From the NCBI GenBank assembly GCA_902776035.1, contig CACYOO010000013.1, positions 39,314 to 103,313 of the forward strand: a stretch of 64,000 nt of DNA, read 5' to 3'. Made by a program: the position numbers and the translations under genes. Below are positions 27,412 through 37,001 of this stretch, one piece after another (the stretch's first letter is position 1; each line of letters starts with the position of its first letter). The stretch comes from an uncultured bacterium. Its GTDB lineage: Bacteria > Cyanobacteriota > Vampirovibrionia > Gastranaerophilales > Gastranaerophilaceae. A model generated the notes under the pieces. That model had not been told where the DNA came from. It saw nothing but the letters and a program-made list of their open reading frames with translations, and ran no database searches.

Positions 27412-27777
27412 ATGTTTACAGGTATTCAGTATTATGGTTCAGGTTATCATCGTGAAATAGGTGAAAGACCGGAAGATGTTGCAAGAGCACAAGAATATCA
27501 AAGACAACGTCAACATCAAAGTGATCCTTTTGCAAATGAATATCGTGGACGTGAAATAGGTGAAAAGCCATGGGAAGTACCTTCTCGCTCTCAACAGGCA
27601 GAAAATTACAGAAAATCTCAATATGAAACTCCTTCATATCCAACAACAAACAGATATGAAACTCGTCCGAGAGAAATGGGAGAAACTCCGGAAGATGTTG
27701 CAAGAGCAGAACAAAATCGTCCTAAAAGATATGATGAAATGACAGAGCAAGAAAGACGATTAGACCTTTTTGCATAA
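27412..27777 (+). CDS. Small hydrophilic protein with three REIGE repeats
   Basis: The 121-residue product is charged and probably disordered. A motif of about 14 residues occurs three times: REIGERPEDVARAQ, REIGEKPWEVPSRS and REMGETPEDVARAE, separated by Gln/Arg/Tyr-rich linkers. There is no signal peptide, Cys or membrane helix. AAAGGAGAAATTTTA precedes the ATG, and a strong terminator follows. The repeats suggest repeated binding to a partner. Family not recognised. Confidence 0.72.
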   Translation: MFTGIQYYGSGYHREIGERPEDVARAQEYQRQRQHQSDPFANEYRGREIGEKPWEVPSRSQQAENYRKSQYETPSYPTTNRYETRPREMGETPEDVARAEQNRPKRYDEMTEQERRLDLFA

Positions 27778-27796
27778 AAAATTTATAATAAAAAAT

Positions 27797-27823
27797 AAAG
27801 CGTTTTTCATTGAAAAACGCTTT
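27797..27823. terminator. Bidirectional terminator
   Basis: A 12-bp perfect stem AAAGCGTTTTTC/GAAAAACGCTTT with a 3-base loop lies between convergent genes; T runs follow on both strands. Confidence 0.88.
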
Positions 27824-27851
27824 ATTTTTTTGTTTTTGATAATAATTAATA

Positions 27852-28790
27852 TTACTGTATTTTTATAGCTCCATGTTGTTCTATCGGCATTGATTTTATA
27901 ATAGATGATACATTTAACTCATCCCAAGTTGTTTTTACAACATTTTTAATATTTTCTAAATTATCATTTTTTGAAATAACTAAAATTGACGGCCCTGCTC
28001 CGCTTATAACAGTTCCCAATACTGTTTCATTATATTTAAACGCATTTTTAATCTCTTTAAAGCCGGTAATTAATTTTTCTCTGTATGGCTGATGTAATTT
28101 ATCTTGCAGAGCATATTTCATTAAATTAGTATCTTTTGTATCAATTGCATGTATTAGCATCGACAAACATTTTGAATTAAATATTGCATCATCCATAGAT
28201 ACACTTTTAGGCAATACCGAACGTGAAATACTTGTAGGTAATTCAAAATCCGGCACACATACAGTTATAATCCAATCTTCACACCAATTTAACTTTTTAT
28301 ATAAAATAGAACCGTCATCTTGCATAGAAGAAAAAACTAACCCTCCTAAAATAGCCGGTACAACATTATCAGGATGTCCTTCAATTTCTGTTGCGATAGA
28401 TAACATTGCAGCTTCATCAGCCGGATTACCTAATATATCATTTGCCGCGAGTAACCCACCTACAATAACAGATGCAGAACTACCTAAGCCCCTTGCAACC
28501 GGAATACCTGTTTGAATACTTATACTTATATTTCCAACATCTCTGCCTACCATTCCATAAAGTTCTTCCACTGCTCTATACACAATATTGCTATTATCTC
28601 TTGTAATGTTATCAATATTGGTTTCAATAGCATTTTCAATATCATTCATGAGATTTATATTAAGATTTTTAGCAGGAGCTGTAGTTTCTTCAATTGTAAC
28701 AATGTTATATACAGGAAGTGCCATTCCCAAACAATCAAAACCCGGACCTATATTTGCAGATGTTGCAGGAACTTTATAACTAACTTTCAT
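27852..28790 (-). CDS. thrB: Homoserine kinase
   Basis: The 312-residue GHMP kinase has VPATSANIGPGFDCLGMAL at the N-terminus, the phosphate-binding loop PVARGLGSSASVIVGG, EGHPDNVVPAILGG and a C-terminal GTVISGAGPSILVIS. It phosphorylates homoserine on the way to threonine. Homoserine dehydrogenase and threonine synthase are not in the window. It starts 9 bases after the YhaM-like gene on the same strand. Confidence 0.95.
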   Translation of the reverse strand: MKVSYKVPATSANIGPGFDCLGMALPVYNIVTIEETTAPAKNLNINLMNDIENAIETNIDNITRDNSNIVYRAVEELYGMVGRDVGNISISIQTGIPVARGLGSSASVIVGGLLAANDILGNPADEAAMLSIATEIEGHPDNVVPAILGGLVFSSMQDDGSILYKKLNWCEDWIITVCVPDFELPTSISRSVLPKSVSMDDAIFNSKCLSMLIHAIDTKDTNLMKYALQDKLHQPYREKLITGFKEIKNAFKYNETVLGTVISGAGPSILVISKNDNLENIKNVVKTTWDELNVSSIIKSMPIEQHGAIKIQ

Positions 28791-28799
28791 TTTAACTCC

Positions 28800-29630
28800 T
28801 TATTTTAGCATTGTAGGTTTTATTTTACCAAATTTAGCCGATAAATCATCTATATGATGAACTAAATACACACAAGGTTCTAAATCTTTTTCATTCAAAT
28901 CAATCATTGCACCCCACTCTATGCGTCCATGATGTGCAGCTATCATTCTTGCTGCCTGCTTAAATCCGTTATTCATACATAGATTAAATCCATATTGAGT
29001 ATGTGTAAGCCAATCTTTTTTAAAATCTTCATTATAATCTATCAAACCAGACTCTGTATCTATTTTATATTCAAATATTTTTCCTATATCATGTAAAATG
29101 CATGCCAAATATAAATCATCTGTATTAATCTTTTGAAATGCTGTTTCTACAACTTTATCAGCAAATTGTAAACATTCCAACGTATGAACAAGCAAACCTC
29201 CCATATAATTATGATGCATCATTTTTGCCGCAGGTGCTATCTTAAATTGAGATTCATGTTCTTTAAAGAAATTTATTAAAAATTCTCTTTTTTTATCTTC
29301 TTTTATTTTATCAATATACGTTATAAATTTATTATAATAGTCTGTTGTTTGTTCATTTGTTAAACCGATTAGGGCTTCTTCAACAAGTTCAATTGCTGAA
29401 ACCAAACAATTATTATACTTTTCATTAAAACTTCCTGATACAATTCTTAAAATATTTCCGCTTCTAAAAATTTTAGAATCCATTCTTTTAATAGTTTCTT
29501 CCCACAAAATACAATTTAAAAGCGTATTATCTTCAGGATTTTTCAGCTGAAGTTTTCCCATTTTTGTTCCTGCTTTTGTATCACCTACAGAATAAGTTAC
29601 AACTTCATAATTAATTTCCGTACTAAACAT
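28800..29630 (-). CDS. YhaM-like 3'-5' exoribonuclease (OB-fold plus HD domain)
   Basis: The 276-residue protein has an N-terminal OB-like nucleic-acid-binding region (about 1-90) and an HD phosphohydrolase domain with HHNYMGGLLVHTLECL and LACILHDIGKIFEY. This is the order seen in YhaM, a metal-dependent 3'-5' exonuclease acting on RNA and DNA; family members are usually a little over 300 residues. It is upstream of thrB in a two-gene unit; the link to threonine synthesis is probably only positional. Confidence 0.82.
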   Translation of the reverse strand: MFSTEINYEVVTYSVGDTKAGTKMGKLQLKNPEDNTLLNCILWEETIKRMDSKIFRSGNILRIVSGSFNEKYNNCLVSAIELVEEALIGLTNEQTTDYYNKFITYIDKIKEDKKREFLINFFKEHESQFKIAPAAKMMHHNYMGGLLVHTLECLQFADKVVETAFQKINTDDLYLACILHDIGKIFEYKIDTESGLIDYNEDFKKDWLTHTQYGFNLCMNNGFKQAARMIAAHHGRIEWGAMIDLNEKDLEPCVYLVHHIDDLSAKFGKIKPTMLK

Positions 29631-29687
29631 AAAACCTCATTTCCGAGTGAATTATAACACAAACAATTGAAACATATCTTTAAAATA

Positions 29688-29716
29688 TTGAAATACGTAT
29701 AAAAATAAGCTATTAT
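29688..29716 (+). promoter_or_regulatory. Promoter with start site at the ATG of the secreted protein gene
   Basis: TTGAAA (29688-29693), 17 bases, TATTAT (29711-29716), then 6 bases to the ATG at 29723. There is no Shine-Dalgarno site, so a leaderless transcript is expected. Confidence 0.6.
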
Positions 29717-29722
29717 ATCAAT

Positions 29723-30511
29723 ATGAAAAGGTATTTAGCATTATTTTTAGTTTTACTTTTTACAAGTTCTGTACAAGCTGTTGAAATTAAACCACTAAAA
29801 GTACAAAACCCTATTGATAATGAAAAAACTATATCTGTAGAAAATAGAAATAGCATGCCGGAAACACCTAAAGCATTATTAAATGATGAAGAATATAAAT
29901 TAAAAGGCAAAATTGAATATGATGCAGAAGGTGCTGTTTTTCTTGATGAAGATGCAATAAAACCAAAGATTATGGTAAATAAATCTAAAAAATATCAAGC
30001 AAAATCTATATTACAAGATAAAAGTGTACTTTCTGAAATACAAATACAAAAACAGTTAAATAATCCTCAAATTGATGAATACACAATTACTCCAACATTT
30101 GGAGAAGTTTCTTCAACAACGGGCAATATAACTTATGGAGCTACTTTCGGAACAGATATGGATTCTGCACAATTAGAATATCGAACAAAATTTTTTACAA
30201 GATATGACAACAAATATTTTGGTATTTTAACCGGCTTTGGCAAAGACCAATATACAACTTCAGGTATACAAAGAGAAAGTTTATACATCTCACCTGAATT
30301 AAAACTTGGTCATGGTCTTGTCTTAAAAAATGATTTAAAAATAAACCCTTCTATAAGCCGTCATTCTGATGATATAATACTTCAATTTACACCTACTATA
30401 AATAAAAAACAGAGTAATATGCAATTTGAAGCGGGCTTGGGACAAACCTATTATCACACAACAGGTAGTCAAAGTTATAACTTTAGTATATCAACGAAGT
30501 TTCAACTGTAA
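29723..30511 (+). CDS. Secreted, probably outer-membrane beta-rich protein
   Basis: The 262-residue product begins with a signal peptide (MKRYLALFLVLLFTSSVQA, cleavage after VQA). The middle is charged and flexible. The C-terminal 130 residues alternate polar and aromatic residues in short strands (FFTRYDNKYFGILTGFG, NFSISTKFQL) typical of a small outer-membrane barrel. No family is recognised. It opens an apparent operon with a divisome-like protein and a TPR protein. A diderm cell is implied. Confidence 0.72.
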   Translation: MKRYLALFLVLLFTSSVQAVEIKPLKVQNPIDNEKTISVENRNSMPETPKALLNDEEYKLKGKIEYDAEGAVFLDEDAIKPKIMVNKSKKYQAKSILQDKSVLSEIQIQKQLNNPQIDEYTITPTFGEVSSTTGNITYGATFGTDMDSAQLEYRTKFFTRYDNKYFGILTGFGKDQYTTSGIQRESLYISPELKLGHGLVLKNDLKINPSISRHSDDIILQFTPTINKKQSNMQFEAGLGQTYYHTTGSQSYNFSISTKFQL

Positions 30512-30525
30512 AATATGGTATAGGT

Positions 30526-30966
30526 ATGGATAAAAGAAATAATAACAATATTACAGATATAAATTCCAAAAGAAAAAAAATTTTGTCAGGAGATAAAAAA
30601 CAGGCAAAAAAGCAGGTTATTAAGTCAAAAAACAAAAAGGGAGGAAATTTTTATTACTCATTTTTAACAATTGTTTTAATTATTTGCTTAATACAAGTTG
30701 GTTTTAGTGCTATATTAAATATATCTAAGACTGTTGTATATCATAACAAAATTGTTAAAATAAAAAAGATAAGAAATGAAGCAGAAAGACGAAATAAAAA
30801 CTTAAAAAATGAAATAAAAGAATTTTCAAAAACCGCAAGTTTAGAAGCTATTGCCAGAAATAATTTAAAAATGGCAGGAGAAGATGAAGTTCTTATCATT
30901 ATAAATGATAATAATAAAGATAACAATACAAAAAAACAAAAGAAAAAGAAGGGATTTTTCAAATAA
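30526..30966 (+). CDS. FtsB/DivIC-like septum initiator protein
   Basis: The 146-residue protein has a basic cytoplasmic N-terminus of about 40 residues, one membrane helix (FYYSFLTIVLIICLIQVGFS), a coiled coil (RNEAERRNKNLKNEIKEF) and the closing motif EAIARNNLKMAGEDEVLIII that marks the DivIC/FtsB family. It should join the FtsQLB-like complex that licenses septal wall synthesis. Its stop overlaps the start of the TPR gene by one base (TAATG). Confidence 0.82.
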   Translation: MDKRNNNNITDINSKRKKILSGDKKQAKKQVIKSKNKKGGNFYYSFLTIVLIICLIQVGFSAILNISKTVVYHNKIVKIKKIRNEAERRNKNLKNEIKEFSKTASLEAIARNNLKMAGEDEVLIIINDNNKDNNTKKQKKKKGFFK

Positions 30967-32564
30967 TGAACAATAATGAAGTTATTGAATATATTACAAA
31001 ATCATTCGATTTAAAAAGACAAGGTTATTATAAACCGGCAATAGAAATGCTTTACAAAGCTCTTAATATTGAAAATAATAATGTTGAAATTTTATCACAG
31101 CTTGCAGAATTATATTATTTACTTGGTAATTATCAACGTGCAAAAAATTATATAGAGAAAACTTTGGAACTTAATAATAATCACTTTTATTGCCTTGATT
31201 TAATGAGAAAAATTCTTGTTTCTGAAAAAAATTATAATGAGGCATTAAATATTGCAAATAAAATTTATGAAATATATCCTACAGAAGAAAATTTAATTGA
31301 AAAATTAAAAATTCTAAAAGAACTAAACGGAGAAGAACATTTTGCGGAAGTGAAAGAATTGGAAAATTCTCAAATAGATTTTAATTGCACTACACTATTT
31401 AATTTTGCTTCTATTCATTATAATAATAAAGATTATGATGGTGCAATAAAGCTTTTAGAAAAAGCACATAATCTCAACCCAGACAATATTGAAGTGTCTG
31501 TTTTACTTGCAGACAGTTACTTCAAAAATAAAAATTTTGATAAATCAAAAATGATTTTTGATAAACTAAAAGATAATAACGATAACCCAATAGTAATGAA
31601 TAGCTTAGGATTATTTAAACTTGATGAAATGAAATATGAGGATGCTATTGAGTATTTTACGAAAGCTGTAAAGCTTAGTCCACAAAACTCGGAATACATA
31701 TATAATTTAGCAAATGCGTATTTTTTTAATGGTTGGCTTGATGAAGCGGCTAAGTGCTATAACAATGCAATATGTCTAAATACTGATAATATAGACTACC
31801 ATTATTCTTTAGCATATCTATACATACAAAAACAAGAATACAAAAAAGCATTAAATGAACTAAAAATAATTTTAGAGAAAAATTCTAATTATATACCAGC
31901 TATTGTTTTATCTGCAAAAATAAAAGCATTAACCGGCAATCCCGTACAAGCAGAAGATGATTTGAATAAAGTTATACAAGAAAATCCGAATAACTTGTTT
32001 GCATTATCCGAACTTGCAAAAATTTGTGTTGAACTAAATCAAAATGAGAAAGCAGAAAAACTTATGAAACAAGTTATAAATATTGATTCTGATTCTCAAA
32101 GTTATTTATCTGACTATGCAAATATTTTAATTACAAACAAAAAATATGGAGATGCTCAAGAAATTATTGAAAAACTAATAAATTTAAAACCAAATTATGT
32201 TGAGGGCTATATTTTGCAGGCAAAAAATTATATTGGTATTAATGATTATGAAAGCGCTTACAATACTGCTCAAAAAATTATAGATATTGATATGAATAAT
32301 GCAGAAGGATATTTTTATAATGCAATTGCTTTATTTGAACAAGGTGATGTAAATTTTGCAATAGAAACATTAAAAAAAGCTATTTCTTTAGATGTCAACA
32401 ATGCTGATTATTACGTTCAAATGAGTGAGTTTTATCAACACTTAGCCAGATATGAAGATGCACTTGCATATATCGGAGAAGCTGCAAGTATTGATGAAAG
32501 TGCAAAAAATAAAGAACTTTATTCTAAACTTGCAAATATTGTTAGAAAATCAAGGATAAGTTAG
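30966..32564 (+). CDS. Tetratricopeptide-repeat protein
   Basis: The 532-residue protein consists almost wholly of TPR units of 34 residues, about 14 of them (for example YYKPAIEMLYKALNIENNN, YEDAIEYFTKAVKLSPQN, YEDALAYIGEAASID). There is no signal peptide or membrane segment, so it is a cytosolic scaffold. It is translationally coupled to the divisome-like gene, which suggests a role in division or envelope assembly (inference). Its end overlaps the convergent gene by 4 bases. Confidence 0.88.
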   Translation: MNNNEVIEYITKSFDLKRQGYYKPAIEMLYKALNIENNNVEILSQLAELYYLLGNYQRAKNYIEKTLELNNNHFYCLDLMRKILVSEKNYNEALNIANKIYEIYPTEENLIEKLKILKELNGEEHFAEVKELENSQIDFNCTTLFNFASIHYNNKDYDGAIKLLEKAHNLNPDNIEVSVLLADSYFKNKNFDKSKMIFDKLKDNNDNPIVMNSLGLFKLDEMKYEDAIEYFTKAVKLSPQNSEYIYNLANAYFFNGWLDEAAKCYNNAICLNTDNIDYHYSLAYLYIQKQEYKKALNELKIILEKNSNYIPAIVLSAKIKALTGNPVQAEDDLNKVIQENPNNLFALSELAKICVELNQNEKAEKLMKQVINIDSDSQSYLSDYANILITNKKYGDAQEIIEKLINLKPNYVEGYILQAKNYIGINDYESAYNTAQKIIDIDMNNAEGYFYNAIALFEQGDVNFAIETLKKAISLDVNNADYYVQMSEFYQHLARYEDALAYIGEAASIDESAKNKELYSKLANIVRKSRIS

Positions 32565-33667
32565 TTATTTTTCAAATTTAATATATATTCTAAAATACCT
32601 TTATTAATAGCTATTTCACTATATTCAACAATATTTTTAAAAATAAGATTTGCATATTCACTAAATAAAATCTTATCATCTTTTGTTTTGGTAAATATTT
32701 TCCACATACAAACAGCTTGCCGGTAATAAAATTTTGAGCCGATTTTTGCATAATCAGCAGTTTTAGTATCATATACAGGCATTAAACACAATGCATTTTT
32801 TGATAAATTATAAGGTGAAAAATCTTCATTAATACTCATTAAATTTTGATATATAACTATATCCGGCTTAAATGCGTGTAAACACGGTAAAGATTTTGTT
32901 TCAACATCCCAGCCGTCAATTGCCTGTATATTAAAATTTTTAAATGCTAACAACCGATTTTCAATCTCTTCATGATTAATTTTCTCTTGTATTTCATTCG
33001 GTAAAATTATTATAGGGTATACATTGAATTTTTCGTTCGATTTAATACTCCCATACAATGTTGCAAAATCATCTGAATATTTGTCATTACATAAAAATGC
33101 AATTCTCAGCGGCTTATTTGATTTTTTTATGTTTTTTATCTTTTTTATATAATTCATCTGAGAATATATTTCTTCTTTTCTTGCAAAAAAAGTATAATAA
33201 AGTGTTTTTATTACATTTCCTGATATAAAAATATATTTAAATAAGATAATTATCTTTTCTATAGTATTTACAAACCTATCTGTTAATGGTACTTCAACAA
33301 GCGGCTTTATTATAATATTTTTTCTTACATAACAATTGTTTATTAAGAAATTTCTTGATTTTTCAAATAAAACACTTGTATCTAATATGACTGAAATATT
33401 TAATGTTTTTATTGCAGCAGGGTTATATATATTAAAACCTTTATATTCTGATATGTCCGTATTTGTGGCTCTTTTATCACTTATACCAATAATATCTAAA
33501 TATTTTCTTATATCATAATTGTCAAGAACAGCATCTAAAAAATACCCCGTACCAAATAATAAGACTCTTTTTCCATAATATTTTTTATTTAAACGGATAA
33601 GGATACTTTCAAAATTTATTGATTTTAAGTAATCAACGCATGAAATATATTCTTCATTCATTTTCAA
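32561..33667 (-). CDS. Unknown protein with Rossmann-like N-terminus, next to glf
   Basis: In the 368-residue product the first part reads RVLLFGTGYFLDAVLDNY followed by IGISDKRATN, a nucleotide-binding-like pattern seen in sugar-modifying proteins. The C-terminal half (IAFLCNDKYSDDFATLYGSI; YDTKTADYAKIGSKFYYRQA) recalls CDP-glycerol/teichoic-type transferases. Neither match is firm. Its start overlaps the end of glf by 14 bases, so the two are co-translated and probably serve the same surface glycan pathway. An ATG at codon 3 is an alternative start. Confidence 0.62.
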   Translation of the reverse strand: MKMNEEYISCVDYLKSINFESILIRLNKKYYGKRVLLFGTGYFLDAVLDNYDIRKYLDIIGISDKRATNTDISEYKGFNIYNPAAIKTLNISVILDTSVLFEKSRNFLINNCYVRKNIIIKPLVEVPLTDRFVNTIEKIIILFKYIFISGNVIKTLYYTFFARKEEIYSQMNYIKKIKNIKKSNKPLRIAFLCNDKYSDDFATLYGSIKSNEKFNVYPIIILPNEIQEKINHEEIENRLLAFKNFNIQAIDGWDVETKSLPCLHAFKPDIVIYQNLMSINEDFSPYNLSKNALCLMPVYDTKTADYAKIGSKFYYRQAVCMWKIFTKTKDDKILFSEYANLIFKNIVEYSEIAINKGILEYILNLKNN

Positions 33668-34817
33668 GTCCTAACCTGTTTTCATTATTATCATCATTTT
33701 CAGATATTACAACAAGACTTGCAACTGCATTTATAGCTTCTGCAACAAGCATATCAGTTTCATAGTATTCAAATTTTCCTAATCTTCCGATAAATTTTAT
33801 ATTCGGATATTTTAAACTCTCTTGATAATATTTATTGTATATTTCATTTGAAATATTGTTATGTACAGGATATATACGCTCATTTTGTCCTAATTTAAAA
33901 TCTTCAATAAATTCATATCCAATCGTACATTTCTCATTTTCATTATTATCAGTAAAATATTTATAATTATTTACTCTTATAAAATCAAAATTAACAGGTG
34001 TATTATATGAATGATAAGGTTTTGCATTATCTATTAATACATTTTTAGTTCGGATATTAACACTTCTATATTGTAGTTCTCCATACTTGTAATCGAAAAA
34101 TTCATCAATAGAACCTGTATAGAATATCCTATCATATTTATCAGCATTTATATCCGAAAAATTCGTATTAAGCTTTAATTTTATATTTTTATGCTTTAGC
34201 ATATTTTCAATTAGTTTAGTCCATCCATCTTCAGGGACAGCTTGATATTTATCTTTATAATATCTTGTATCTATACCTGTAAAGAATGGATACAACGTTT
34301 CAGAGCATGGTGGAATGTTTTCTTCTTTTACTCCCCAGCGTTTTATAGTATATGGTTTAAATAAATTTTCATAAAAATATTCAGCTAAAAATTTTAAATC
34401 CTCATCATAATTTTTATGAATATCTGAAATTGTAATTCTATTATTATATCCATATTTTGAAATCAATTTACTTTCAAAACTTTTTGCAAAATCATTAGGA
34501 AAAATCTCATATAAAGAAGTTAAACATAAAGGTATAGATACAGGCCGACCTTGAATTTCAGCTTTTGGTCTAAAATAAAACGGCTTCATCTCCACAAATT
34601 GGTTTAAATAATCCCATACATATTTAATGTTAGTATGCAACACATTATAATGATTAGCATGCACTAAATTACTCGTTTCACCGTCAAAATAATCATAATA
34701 AATCCCACCCAAATGAGATTCTTTTTCAATGACCGTTACCGACTCTCCGAGCTTTGATGCTAATCTTTCCGCTATTACAGCACCTGTAAGTCCTGCCCCT
34801 ACTACTAAATTTTTCAT
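33654..34817 (-). CDS. glf: UDP-galactopyranose mutase
   Basis: The 387-residue flavoprotein has GAGLTGAVIAERLASKLG at the N-terminus (FAD), GGIYYDYFDGETS, the substrate-lid region and KRWGVKEENIPP. It converts UDP-galactopyranose to UDP-galactofuranose for cell-surface glycans. The downstream overlapping gene is probably its pathway partner. No galactofuranosyltransferase of the usual type was recognised in the window. Confidence 0.93.
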   Translation of the reverse strand: MKNLVVGAGLTGAVIAERLASKLGESVTVIEKESHLGGIYYDYFDGETSNLVHANHYNVLHTNIKYVWDYLNQFVEMKPFYFRPKAEIQGRPVSIPLCLTSLYEIFPNDFAKSFESKLISKYGYNNRITISDIHKNYDEDLKFLAEYFYENLFKPYTIKRWGVKEENIPPCSETLYPFFTGIDTRYYKDKYQAVPEDGWTKLIENMLKHKNIKLKLNTNFSDINADKYDRIFYTGSIDEFFDYKYGELQYRSVNIRTKNVLIDNAKPYHSYNTPVNFDFIRVNNYKYFTDNNENEKCTIGYEFIEDFKLGQNERIYPVHNNISNEIYNKYYQESLKYPNIKFIGRLGKFEYYETDMLVAEAINAVASLVVISENDDNNENRLGLENE

Positions 34818-34890
34818 TGTGTACTCCTAATGTTCTTCTAATTTATCATGGACAATAAATAATTTCAAATTAAGAATAAATTAAAAAAAT

Positions 34891-34917
34891 AAAGCTTAGA
34901 TTTTTCATCCAAGCTTT
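34891..34917 (-). terminator. Terminator of the rpmG-rplA operon
   Basis: On the minus strand an 11-bp stem AAAGCTTGGAT/ATCTAAGCTTT (one G-U pair) lies 29 bases after the rplA stop, followed by an A/T-rich stretch. Confidence 0.78.
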
Positions 34918-34945
34918 ATTTTTATTTTAGTTTGAAACCCAATAA

Positions 34946-35674
34946 CTATTGACCTGTATATTCTTTTATTTCTGTAGCTATAGACTTAGAATCAAGTTTA
35001 ATTCCCGGTCCCATAGTTGTAGATAAATATGCAGATTTAATATAAGTACCTTTTGAAGTTGCAGGTTTTGCTTTCAAAATTGCTTCTGCTAAAGTTGCAT
35101 AGTTTTTCATTAAATCCTCTAATGAAAACTGAACCTTACCAATAGGACAGTGAATCATACCCTGCTTATCAGCACGAAATTCAACTTTACCTGCTTTAGC
35201 ATCTTTTACTGCTTTTGCAACATCAGGAGTAACAGTACCTGTCTTAGGATTTGGCATTAAACCTTTAGGTCCTAAAACACGTCCTAATTTACCTAACATA
35301 CCCATACAGTCAGGTGTTGCAATTAATGTATCGAATTCAAACCAGCCCTTTTCAATTTTTTCAATAATATCTTCTGTTCCTGCAAAATCTGCTCCTGCTT
35401 CTTTTGCTTCATCAACTTTCATACCCTTTGCAATAACGCAAACTCTAACAGTTTTACCTAAACCTGCAGGTAATACAGTTGTTGAACGAACTTGCTGATC
35501 AGCATGTTTTACTTCAATACCAAGACGCATATGACATTCAACAGTTTCATTGAATTTTGATACTTGTTCTGATACTTCTTTTAATTTTTTCAAAGCTTCA
35601 TAACCTGAAGAAGGTTGCTCGAAACCTTCCATAAGTTCTTTAACTTTTTGTTGTTTTTTAGTTAATTTTGACAT
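34946..35674 (-). CDS. rplA: 50S ribosomal protein L1
   Basis: The 242-residue protein has L1 signatures: [40 protein letters not shown] and [19 protein letters not shown]1 forms the mobile stalk at the ribosomal E site and can repress its own mRNA. The start at 35674 is chosen because AAGGAAAGAAAA precedes it; an upstream in-frame ATG lacks this. It is the last gene of the operon. rplJ and rplL, the usual next genes, do not follow. Confidence 0.97.
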   Translation of the reverse strand: MSKLTKKQQKVKELMEGFEQPSSGYEALKKLKEVSEQVSKFNETVECHMRLGIEVKHADQQVRSTTVLPAGLGKTVRVCVIAKGMKVDEAKEAGADFAGTEDIIEKIEKGWFEFDTLIATPDCMGMLGKLGRVLGPKGLMPNPKTGTVTPDVAKAVKDAKAGKVEFRADKQGMIHCPIGKVQFSLEDLMKNYATLAEAILKAKPATSKGTYIKSAYLSTTMGPGIKLDSKSIATEIKEYTGQ

Positions 35675-35744
35675 TTTTCTTTCCTTTCGTGGTATTAGCG
35701 GACATATTGTCCTTCCATTCATTTACTGTGTTACTTACTCGATT

Positions 35745-36170
35745 TTATTCTTTTACCGTAACACCCATTGCTCTGCATGAACCTTTTATCATTTCAACCG
35801 CAGCATCCATAGTTGTAGCATTTAAATCGTTCATTTTTATTTTTGCGATTTCTTCCAATTGTTCACGAGTAATTTCTCCAACTTTTGTTTTGTTTGGAGC
35901 CGCAGAACCTTTAGGAATGTTAAGTGCCTTTTTAATCAACACAGGTGCAGGTGGTGATTTAGTAACAAAAGAAAAACTTCTGTCTTCATAAACATCAATA
36001 ACTACAGGAATAATGTAACCTGCCTGTGATTCAGTTTTTGCATTAAACTGTTTGCAAAAATCCATAATGTTCACACCATGTTGACCTAATGCCGGACCAA
36101 CAGGAGGTGATGGATTTGCTTTGCCGGCTTCAATCTGAAGCTTGATTTTGCCTACTACTTTTTTTGCCAT
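35745..36170 (-). CDS. rplK: 50S ribosomal protein L11
   Basis: The 141-residue protein has [20 protein letters not shown] and [15 protein letters not shown], the conserved N-terminal L11 region, and the rRNA-binding C-terminal domain ([11 protein letters not shown]). It forms the GTPase-associated centre with 23S rRNA and is needed for stringent-response sensing. It lies between nusG and rplA, the standard order. Confidence 0.98.
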   Translation of the reverse strand: MAKKVVGKIKLQIEAGKANPSPPVGPALGQHGVNIMDFCKQFNAKTESQAGYIIPVVIDVYEDRSFSFVTKSPPAPVLIKKALNIPKGSAAPNKTKVGEITREQLEEIAKIKMNDLNATTMDAAVEMIKGSCRAMGVTVKE

Positions 36171-36231
36171 TTTTCATCCTTTCTGTGGTAATAACGGGAT
36201 ACCCCTTCCACAATTATCTTATAATTGTAAT

Positions 36232-36990
36232 TTATAATTTTTGAATTTGTTTATATTCAAGTTCAACCGGAGTTTCTCTGCCAAAGATAGAAATATTTGC
36301 TCTGATTTTTGCTTTGTCAGGATATACTTCTGTAATTTCTCCAACAAATTCTGCAAACGGCCCTGATGTAATTCTGATTTTATCTCCAACTTTAACATCA
36401 AGTTCAATCTTTTGTGCAGTTTCTGTAGTTGCTCTTCCGATAACTTTTTTGATTTCACTATCCTTTGCCGGAATAGGATATTTTTGTGTTCCTACAAATC
36501 TTGTTACACCTGTTGTATGTCTAACAACATACCAACTGTCTTCATCCATTATCATTTCTACGAGAACATATCCAGGAAATACCTTTTCGTCTTTTTCAGT
36601 CTTTTTACCACCCTTTACTTGAGTAACTGAACGCTGAGGAACTTCAACCCTGAATATTTTTTCACCCATATTCATATACTCTATACGCTTTTCAAGGTCA
36701 ACTTTTACCTTATTTTCATAACCGGAATATGTATTTACAATATACCAACGTTTTTCAGCTTTTTTCTTAGGTTTTTCAACGACTTCCTCACTTACTTCAG
36801 CTTCTGCTTCAGAAACTTCCTCAGTTTTTTCCTTTTTAGCTCTTGGCTTTCTTTCTGTCTTAGGTTTTGCAGTTTTTGTTTTTTTAGCTTTTGAAGGAAC
36901 GCCATCACCGACAACCAAATCTCCGACTAAATCTCGGCTGGTTGCAACAACTTCTTTATCCTCATCCATAAATAATTCTTCTTCTGACAT
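36232..36990 (-). CDS. nusG: Transcription factor NusG with N-terminal extension
   Basis: From about residue 80 this is a normal NusG: the NGN domain starts KRWYIVNTYSGYENKVKVDL and the KOW domain has VGDKIRITSGPFAEFVGEI. NusG keeps RNA polymerase processive and links it to Rho or ribosomes. The first 80 residues are acidic, then lysine-rich and low complexity, giving 252 residues instead of about 180. No internal ATG at the domain border argues for a shorter start. It lies between secE and rplK. Confidence 0.97.
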   Translation of the reverse strand: MSEEELFMDEDKEVVATSRDLVGDLVVGDGVPSKAKKTKTAKPKTERKPRAKKEKTEEVSEAEAEVSEEVVEKPKKKAEKRWYIVNTYSGYENKVKVDLEKRIEYMNMGEKIFRVEVPQRSVTQVKGGKKTEKDEKVFPGYVLVEMIMDEDSWYVVRHTTGVTRFVGTQKYPIPAKDSEIKKVIGRATTETAQKIELDVKVGDKIRITSGPFAEFVGEITEVYPDKAKIRANISIFGRETPVELEYKQIQKL

Positions 36991-37001
36991 CTTTTTCTTC
37001 C

